NCBI GenBank assembly: GCA_039720395.1
Contig: CM077832.1
Coordinates: forward strand, 29,189,763 to 29,253,762
Reading direction: 5' to 3'
Length of the DNA: 64,000 nt
Origin: Liquidambar formosana
Taxonomy: Eukaryota > Streptophyta > Magnoliopsida > Saxifragales > Altingiaceae
The notes beneath the pieces are model-generated. The model worked only from the letters and a program-made list of their open reading frames with translations. It ran no database searches and was not told the DNA's origin. This document shows, in pieces, positions 56,102 to 64,000 of this stretch (position 1 is its first letter; each line of letters starts with the position of its first letter). The translations under genes were made by a program, and so were the position numbers.

Positions 56102-59100
56102 TGTCACACCCCATTTTTGTCACCTTAGCTAGGACATATCATTTCATGTAGGATTTTGAGTCCTTTTTGAGTCTAGTCTCTTGCATTGAGTTTCTATGGC
56201 ATTGAATATCATGTGTATGAATTTTGAGGTGATTTGGAGTTCATTTCGATAGTCAATTAGAACTTTTGTGACTTTAAGGGTATAATCGTCTTTTAAGCCA
56301 TATATTTTCCATTTGACTTTGGAATGAATCCCGAGTCATCCCCTCGAGTTCATATGAGTATATAGAGTCTATATATAGGTTCAATTTCATGAATTAATGG
56401 TTTAAGATCAATTCGGCTCGTAATGGTTCGGGTTGGCTAAAAGACCCTTTCTTGGTTTGCTCAAATTGACTCATAAGACCCAATCAATTTTCTCTCATTT
56501 AACTTCAATTGGGCTTTATTTATGTCCTAAACATGTTTAGAAAGATCAATTTTTGATTGGGAAAGCATTCGGTTCGACCTTGTGTACAAACCCAGCTTAG
56601 CGACGGTGAAGCACCATGGTTAACCACCTTTGTAAAACCCAACCATGCACCCATGGTTGAGGATTTTTGTCCCAAAATACTTAAAAATGTGTTCCCCTTC
56701 GAAACACGGTCGTTTTGGCTTTTATTTCGTCAAAATCGGACTTAATTTGAAGATTTTAGGACTTCTGAAGCAAGTGGAAGTCAAAACCGAAGCGGAAATA
56801 GGAGGGCCTCGGGTAACCGTCCGGGGCTGGACGGTCAGCCGTCTAGGCCCAGACGGCTAACCGTCCAAGCCTAGTTGGTCACCCGAGGAATCCTTCTTTA
56901 AGTCAAACTCTGACTCTTCTATCCCTCTTTTGACGGTTTCCTCCGCCAAAACAACTTGTCTGAGCTTAGGAGTGTGTAGGTTTGAGTTGTTTGAGCACCA
57001 AGAGAGTCTCTAATAGCCCTAGGATCATTATTTAATGAATTAATCCTAGCCATTGGTTTAGGGGGTCAGTTCTCTATATAAAGGACATGATATTCAGCAC
57101 ATAGGGGGAGGTTAATTGCACTTTACACTTAGAGAGAGAGGGAGCTACGAGTTTGGAGAGCTAGAAGGACTTCAAGAGGAGGCTCTTCAACCCCAAGCAA
57201 AGAAGGAAACAAGGGGTTTGAAGACAAGGAAGAGTCTACAAGAGGTAAGCCTATCCCTTTAGTGCTGAAGATGAATTCTCTGCTTCTCTTGCTTCTCTTT
57301 CTTCTTCTTCTTCTATGGTAGTTCTAGTGCATGATATAGCTCCACATGTTAGGTTAGTTCCATGTTTTTAGGATAGTATATGAATGATTTTAGGATAGTT
57401 TATGGCTTTATATGCTTGATAATCCCTGGTTTACCAAGGATTTGATAGCCTGATTCGCTCTATCTTCTTAAATCATGCATAGTTCACATGTTTAGGTTGC
57501 TGTGATAGTTATCATGTGTTGATGTTCCTGTTAGTTAATATATGCTATATGAATGATATTCATGATAATTTGAGCATGTCTTAGAGTCGTTTCATAGGTT
57601 TTTATGCATATTTGCGAAATTAGGGTTTCGATAACCCTGAAATCGCACAAGTCTTATACAGTATGCTTAGCTTAGCTTTTTGAGCTGTTGCTCATCATAG
57701 TCATTCTATATATGCTGCATATAGTTGAATCATGCTAGGTTTGCATTCATATAGTATATTTTATAGGGTTTTTGGAGACGTTATCTTTTTTTTAAGGATA
57801 ATTATCCTTTTCGTTGAGTAAGGTTTTGCATGAGAGTCTTCTGTGATGTGTTTAAGCATGAAATCTTTTCTGTTGTGTTCTATGGTATATATTTTACGTA
57901 GGATATGCTGATTGCACCTACCCATAACGACTTTCTTACGTGAAATTATCCTAGGATAGTTTCGCTTAAGAAAGCTCGCCGTAGGAAGGTCTATTTTCAT
58001 GTTTTACATAAAATGACATCTTTTTCATTAGAGTATGCTTTGTTATCATGTTTATTGATGTTATTGGAGTCTCTTATGCTTGTTAGTGTGTCTTTCATAG
58101 GTTTTTATGCATGTTAGTTAGGTCATTGCATGTAGGATTGAGTTAGAGTCCTTAGTTATTCATTATTCTTGTTGTTTGCATGATTAATGGATGATTTTAG
58201 GCTTTGTCAAGGTTCTGTCCAGATTAGGATATTGTTTTCTTTGCATGATTGTGTGCACTTGTAAGGGTGCAAACAGGTACAATGCTTGTCCTATTGCAAA
58301 TAGGGCTGCTATGGTCTGAAATGGCTAATGATTGGAGCTTGTGCGCTCAGGTAAGTAGGGTTTGAAGGTGCCCCAATTCACCGTTCTTTTCTTTCTTTTC
58401 TCTTCTCCCTCCTAGGGTTACTTCTTAATACAAGCTTATGGTAATTATCAAAGGTTTCCTTCAATATAAAATTCTGGTTTTTATCAAGGTTTTCCTCTTA
58501 TGGAAGTTTTCTGTTTTGGATTAAACCAATATATTTTCAAATAAGGAAACCTAGGGTTTTTACCATAGGTTTGTATTAGGTTGTAACCCTATTCTTTTCG
58601 AACTACGTGGACTTTGATCCATGTATTTCGCTGCATGGTACGTAGGCGCTCTTCGTGAGGCTCAAGTCCGTCCTAGGATCCAAGTATCCTAGGTTTTTCT
58701 TTTCTTTTTTTCTTTTTTTCTTTTTTTCTGTTTTGTTTTGTTTGTTTGATTACGCATGAGATGATTCAATGGAATATATGATATGCATGCTGCCTTGTGA
58801 TGATATATGATGATATTTGAGTGGAAAAGATATTAAGTTAGCCCAATTAAATTAAGAGACCAACTCGGGCGATGTGGGTGCCTATGGGCTTTCGCCCAGA
58901 ACCTTCCCACGTCGTAACTTAGCCCCCGGATCCAATTTTCTGGTTTCAAAGACTTTGCTTTTCCTTTAATGGAGTCATGTGGTTTTGAAAATAAAACATT
59001 TTTGTGGTTTTCCTCTTTTCCCTAAAAAATGAGGTGGCGACTCCTTTTTTTTGTTTGTTGTCTTTCACACCTATCATTTTGCCAAACCCTTGTGGGCGCC

Positions 59101-59122
59101 GCGCTTTTTTCGTGGGTTCACA
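56102..59122 (+). mobile_element. Gypsy-type solo LTR D inserted in copia pol
   Basis: TGTCACACCCC...GGGTTCACA, 3021 bp, with gtacc on both sides (56097-56101 and 59123-59127). It splits the copia RNase H at codon 517 of the RT/RNase H frame. TATA-like tctatataaag lies near 57073. GAGGTGGCGACTCC (59031-59044) near the end is reminiscent of Tat/Ogre-group LTRs (inference). A palindromic block (56815-56872) contains GACGGTCAGCCGTC and GACGGCTAACCGTC. Orientation assigned from TATA position. Confidence 0.88.
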
Positions 59123-60672
59123 GTACCAACAAATTCAATTTCAACATCTCCTCTTTGAACATGATCTCTTATAAAATGATGTCTTATTTCAATATGTTTG
59201 GTTCGTGAGTGCTGAATGGAATTCTTAGTAAGATTAATTGCACTTGTATTATCGCATTTTATGGGAATATGATCATAATGCAATCCAAAATCCTCAAGTT
59301 GTTGTTTCATATATAACACTTGTGCACAACAACTTCCGGCTGCCAAATATTCAGCCTCGGCTGTGGAAAGAGCAACCGAAGTTTGTTTCTTGCTAAACCA
59401 AGAAACTAGGGAATGTCCAAGAAAGTGACAAGTCCCGCTTGTGCTTTTGCGACCATCTTTGCATCCGGCAAAGTTCGCATCGGAATAACTAAGCATGTCA
59501 AATGATGTGTATTTAGGATACCATATGCCAAGATTGATAGTGCCACTAAGATATTTAAATATGCGTTTAACGGCAATCATGTGAGATTCTTTAGGACATG
59601 ATTGATATCTAGCACACAAACATACACTATACATAATATCCGGTCTACTAGCGGTGAGATAAAGTAAACTACCAATCATACCTCGGTATTTCTTTTGATC
59701 CACGCATTTACCTTTCTCATCCTTCTCAAGTTTAATGGAGGTGCTCATTGGAGTGGCGAAATTCCTTCCATCTTCCAATCCATACTTCTTGATTAAGTCT
59801 TTGACATATTTAGATTGATTTAAGAAGGTTCCTTCCTTTGTTTGCTTGATTTGTAATCCAAGGAAGAAGTTGAGTTCGCCCATCATGCTCATTTCAAATT
59901 CTTCTTGCATGACTTTAGCAAAATCCTCACATAAACTTACATTAGTAGAACCAAAGATAATGTCATCAACATATATTTGAATAATAAGCATGTCCTTATC
60001 AATGGTTTTGATAAAAAGTGTGGTGTCAAGTTTTCCTCGTTTAAAACCGTTTTTGATTAGAAAACCACTAAGTCTTTCATACCAAGCTCTAGGAGCTTGT
60101 TTCAAACCATATAAAGCTTTTGATAATTTAAATACGTGGTTTGGAAATTCATGACTTTCAAAACCGGGAGGTTGTTCAACATAAACTTCCTCTTCAATAA
60201 AACCATTTAGAAAAGCACTCTTGACATCCATTTGAAATAATTTGAAGTCTTTATGACATGCAAATGCGAGTAACATCCTAATGGCTTCAAGTCTAGCAAC
60301 CGGTGCATATGTTTCATCATAATCAATGCCTTCTTGTTGATTGAAACCTTGGGCAACTAGACGTGCCTTGTTTCTTACAATGGTGCCCGATTCATCCTTC
60401 TTGTTTCTATATACCCACTTGGTGCCTATTACACCATGGACATGTGGTCTAGGAACCAAGGTCCAAACCTTGTTCCTTTCAAATTGGTTAAGCTCTTCTT
60501 GCATAGCTAGTATCCAAGATTCATCACTTTCGGCTTCATTTATGTTCTTAGGTTCAATTTGAGATAAAAATGCAAGATGATCACATATATTTCTCATGGA
60601 AGAACGAGTTCTTACCCCACGTGAGGGTTCACCTAGGATTTGATCCTTAGGATGATTCTCACAAATTTCCAA
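59123..60672 (-). CDS. Copia reverse transcriptase and RNase H
   Basis: 517 uninterrupted residues. RT: WTLVPRP, NKARLVAQGFNQQEG, catalytic D149 in FQMDVKSAFLNG, and the YVDD box at 234-237. RNase H: SYSDANFAGC (D398), STAEAEY (E439), CDNTSA (D474). All key residues are present, so this part is the best preserved of the element. The frame is lost upstream by small indels near 60668-60740 and cut downstream by the solo LTR. No own ATG; part of the Gag-Pol polyprotein. Confidence 0.93.
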
Positions 60673-60705
60673 GTTTTGGTGACATCCGGATGAAGTGGAG
60701 TATCT

Positions 60706-62157
60706 TCAACTTCTACTTCTTCTTCCTGGTTTCTTGATTTCAATGACTTCATCTTCTTCTTCCTTCTCTTTGCCTTTGTCTTGTGGATCTTGCTTGTCAT
60801 TAAGATTCAAGGTCTCAACTTGTTCTTGCAAGCTTGTACCTATATCATCATCATCATCCACATTTCTCTTAGGAGCAAGAGGGTTAGTTTCATCAAATAC
60901 AACATGCATTGATTCTTGAACGGTCAAAGTTCTCTTATTAAACACCCTATATGCTTTGCTCTTCATAGAATAACCAAGAAATACACCTTCATCGGATTTA
61001 GAATCAAATTTGGAGAGTTTATCTCTATCATTTAATATAAAGCATTTACAACCAAAAACTCTAAAGTAACCTATGTTAGGCTTTTTATCATTCCATAATT
61101 CATAGGGAGTTTTACCAAGTTTAGATCTTAATAGTACTCGATTCATAACATAGCATGTGGTGTTAACGGCTTCGGCCTAAAAGTATTGAGGTAAGGAATG
61201 TTCATTAAGCATGGTTCTAGACATTTCTTCAAGAGTTCTATTCTTTCTTTCAACCACACCATTTTGTTGAGGAGTTCTAGGAGCGGAGAAATTGTGATCA
61301 AATCCATTTTCATCACAATATTGTTCAATATCCTTATTGACAAATTCACTCCCCCTATCACTCCTAACATGTGTAATGGTATAGCCTTTCTCATTTTGGA
61401 CTCTTCTACAATATGCAATAAATGTAGCATGAGTCTTATCTTTATGTGCAAGGAAGAACACCCATGTATATCTAGAGTAGTCATCAACAATTACAAATGC
61501 ATAATGCTTCCCTCCAAGACTTGCAATAGCAATAGGTCCAAATAAGTCCATATGAATAAGTTGCAAAGGTCTAGTAGTTGAAATATGAGATTTTGTTTTA
61601 AAAGAAGACTTGGTTTGTTTTCCAAATTGGCATGCACTACAAACTCCATCTTTTGAAAACTTTGCTTTTGGTAAACCTCTAACTAGTTCATGCCTAGAAA
61701 GTTTTGAAATCAAATCCATGCTAGCATGTCCAAGCCTTCTATGCCATAACCAATGATTTTCATTTAAAGCGGAGAAGCAATGTACATTTTGTAATGCGAT
61801 TTCTTCAAACTCTATAGCATAGATGTTACCAATCCTATATGCAACGAATAGGGTCTTATCATCATCTTCAATTATGCATTTATTTGATTTAAAAGTAACT
61901 CTATAACCTTTATCACATAATTGACTAATGCTAAGGAGATTATGCTTTAAACCATCAACTAACAAAACATTTTCAACACAAAGTGAGGAATTCTTACCAA
62001 CCTTTCCAATGCCAATTATCTTACCCTTGGCATTGTCTCCAAATGTCACGTAGCCGCCGTCCTTGGGCTTCAAAGAGACGAACTTTGATCTATCACCCGT
62101 TATATGCCTTGAGCAACCACTATCAAGAAACCATTTCTCATTGCTTGATGACTTCAA
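60706..62157 (-). CDS. Copia protease and integrase
   Basis: Protease motif FLDSGCSRH (D12). GAG-pre-integrase zinc region: H135/H139/H144 with C173/C176. Integrase catalytic triad D204, D267, E303 with 35 residues between the last two. An in-frame TAG at 61177-61179 stands where a tryptophan codon (F-x-AEAV) is expected. Beyond it the frame continues (NRVLLRSKLGKTPYELW, VFLGYSMKSKAYRVFN) to TGA at 60706. Frame differs from gag by a shift near 62160. Confidence 0.9.
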
Positions 62158-62392
62158 GCATACCTACACAAGTTCAAGTAGCTTTCTTTGGTACCCATGC
62201 TTTCTTGGGTCCATAGGGGTTAGCCATAGGAGGTGAGGTTCCCTTAACCACCCACACCTTCTTGGTGAATCTTTTTGGTCTTCTTCTCATGTTACAAGTA
62301 TAAGCATTGTGTCCTTCCTTATTACAATAAGTACATGAGAGCTTAGGTGTGCTAGGAACCTTAGGTTTAGGGAAGAAGTTAATGTAGGATTT

Positions 62393-63901
62393 TTATTTAA
62401 CATGTTCTTGATAACCAATTCCGGCCTTGTCAAAGCACCATCTTTGACTAGTTAATATCTTATCCAAGTTATCCCTTCCATTAGTAAACTTGGCCAAGGT
62501 ATTAGTCAAGTCTTCAATCTTTTCTTTCAATGAAGTGTTTTCACTTTCAAGATTAGATTGAGAGATGGTAGGGGGTGAGTCTATCTTGTTTTTTAACTCT
62601 AAGTTCTCATTTTTCAAAGCATTTAATTCTTCTTGAAGAGATGAGATATTCTTTTTCAAATCATTATTTTTGTGAGAAAATCTTTTTAATTCAAGAAAAG
62701 TATCTTCAAGAGCATCTTGTAGTTCTTCATAAGTAGGGGGTTCTTCTATAGGATAATCAATAGAGTTAGGTTCGATTACCTCATCTTCTTTTGCCATGAG
62801 ACAAAAGTTTGCAACTTCTTGATCACAAGAAGCCTCCTCATCTTCTTCATCACTATTTGCTTCATCATCCTAAGTGACGGTGAAAGCCTTCTTCTTGAAT
62901 TTTCTATTGTCCTTGAAGTTGTTGTTGTTGTGGCTTGTCTTGTTGTTGTTGTTGAGTTGGGGGCAATTTATCTTGATATGCCCGGGCTTCTTACATTCAA
63001 AACACACTTGAGGTTCTCTATTTGAAGTCTCTCCTCTATTTGGAATCCTTTTGGAGGAGTCTCCCTTGTTGAATCTTCTTCCTTGATTTCTTCTAAAGAA
63101 GAACCTTTTGAGTTTGTGAGAAATGAAAGCAATGTCTTCATCTTCCTCATTTTCACATTCTTCACTTGGTGTTTCTTCTTCATCTTGTGAGGCTTTGAGA
63201 GCCATACTCTTGGAAGTCTTTCCTTCATCAATTTCATGAGCTTTGAATGCAAGTTCTTGTGTGACTAAGTTGCCATCAAGATCACTCAAGGTCATTGATG
63301 ATAGCTCCTTTGATTGAAGTAGAGTTGTGGTGAGGACATCCCATTGCTTAGGCAAGCTCCTAAGAATTTTTCTCACCAATTCGGAGTTAGTGTAAGTTTT
63401 TCCAAGAGAACTCAATGGATTGATAATAGCATTAAATCTAGCAAACATATCTCTAATAGATTCATCCTTTTTCATTTTGAACATTTCATATTCACAAACA
63501 AGCATGTTAATTTTAGCTTCTTTTACTTGAGATGTTCCTTCATAGGTAACCTCCAATGTGTCCCATATCTCTTTGGCACTAGTGCACCTAGAGATTTTGC
63601 TAAACTCATCATTAGTTAGAGCACAATATAACAGCCCAATGGCTTTAGAATTAAGTTCAAGAGACTTGTGATCAGCTGTGGTGTATTCTTGTGGTACTTT
63701 AGGAAGTGTAACTCCATCTACCACTTTAGTAGGGATTAAAGGACCCTTAGAAGTAATGTTCCACAGCTCATAGCTGGTGGATTGAATAAAAATTTGCATT
63801 CTAATTTTCCAAAAATTGTAGAGAGATACATCTCCATTGAAAAGTGGTGGTCTATTGGACGATTGTCCTTCGGAGAATCCGTTACCGCTATAGTTGGCCA
63901 T
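62393..63901 (-). CDS. Copia gag with coiled-coil extension
   Basis: ATG 63901. Capsid-like UBN2 region (residues 20-230: YNFWKIRMQIFIQS, AKEIWDTLEVTYEG, RDMFARFNAIINPL), CCHC knuckle CFECKKPGHIKINC near 300. After residue 343 an in-frame TAG (62870-62872) replaces an expected codon and the same frame runs on through a strong coiled coil (LQEELNALKNENLELKNKI) to TAA at 62393. Past that TAA a second knuckle (CTYCNKEGHNAYTC, near 62310) is still in frame. Long gag with two knuckles fits the SIRE/Maximus lineage. Confidence 0.9.
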
Positions 63902-63943
63902 ATCGTTCCTCGCAAGACAAATATGTCAAATGCTAGAGGTTGG

Positions 63944-63955
63944 GCTCTGATACCA
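63944..63955 (-). other. Primer-binding site of the copia element
   Basis: TGGTATCAGAGC on the minus strand, two bases from the 5' LTR end; initiator Met-tRNA type. Confidence 0.93.
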
Positions 63956-63957
63956 AT

Positions 63958-64000
63958 TGTTGTCCCAAGTGAATAACCCTAGAGGGGGGGTGAATAGGGT
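63958..64000 (-). mobile_element. Copia 5' LTR, first 43 bp only
   Basis: Identical to 52240-52282. The remaining ~1.28 kb lies beyond the window. Confidence 0.92.

Overview
The window reads as nuclear DNA of a flowering plant, probably a dicot with a repeat-rich genome. The evidence is AT-rich sequence, GT-AG introns, LTR retrotransposons with initiator-Met-tRNA primer sites, plant L1-type LINEs, hAT, Tourist and CACTA elements, and a secreted ECA1/prolamin-like protein. I cannot name the species. Only two host genes are clear. One is a compact single-exon prolamin-like gene at 11768-12178 (+). The other is a phospholipid scramblase gene of the AIM25 type on the minus strand, spread over about 20 kb (38320 down to 18051). 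I reconstructed it as 11 exons that join in phase to about 371 codons. A further possible orphan 3' exon lies at 13946-14101 (-).

Region by region: 1-6741 is a nest of solo LTRs. A family-B LTR lies antisense; a family-A solo LTR (about 150-2295) and a sense family-B solo LTR (3572-6153, TSD cagtc) are inserted in it. 6742-11760 holds a duplicated unknown repeat, a hAT MITE with an 8-bp TSD, and a tRNA-derived SINE. 12180-18036 holds fold-back MITEs, a copia LTR with primer site, and a LINE whose tail ends about 15 bp from the scramblase stop codon. The scramblase introns carry a Tourist MITE, a decayed gypsy RT, a copia element split by LINEs, and another SINE, and are otherwise unannotatable. 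38.8-41.3 kb is a local duplication carrying a TIR element and a fold-back element.

From 41859 to the end is a second nest. A gypsy element (LTR, primer site, leader ORF, gag) has received a 4.57-kb CACTA element (44746-49317, TSD TTG) and then an antisense family-A LTR (from 50498). That LTR was hit by a SIRE/Maximus-like copia element on the minus strand (52240 to beyond 64000). The copia pol gene was in turn hit by a 3.0-kb solo LTR (56102-59122, TSD gtacc). The copia element carries a third ORF between pol and the 3' LTR.

The most striking signal is a recurrent design. Four unrelated LTR families carry clusters of short CG-centred palindromes upstream of a TATA box, and several share the arms TTTCAG/CTGAAA with different central tetramers (ACGT, TCGA, CCGG). 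The copia element has a second such cluster plus TATATAA just upstream of its third ORF, suggesting an internal promoter. The CACTA ends are likewise built of CG-rich hairpins.
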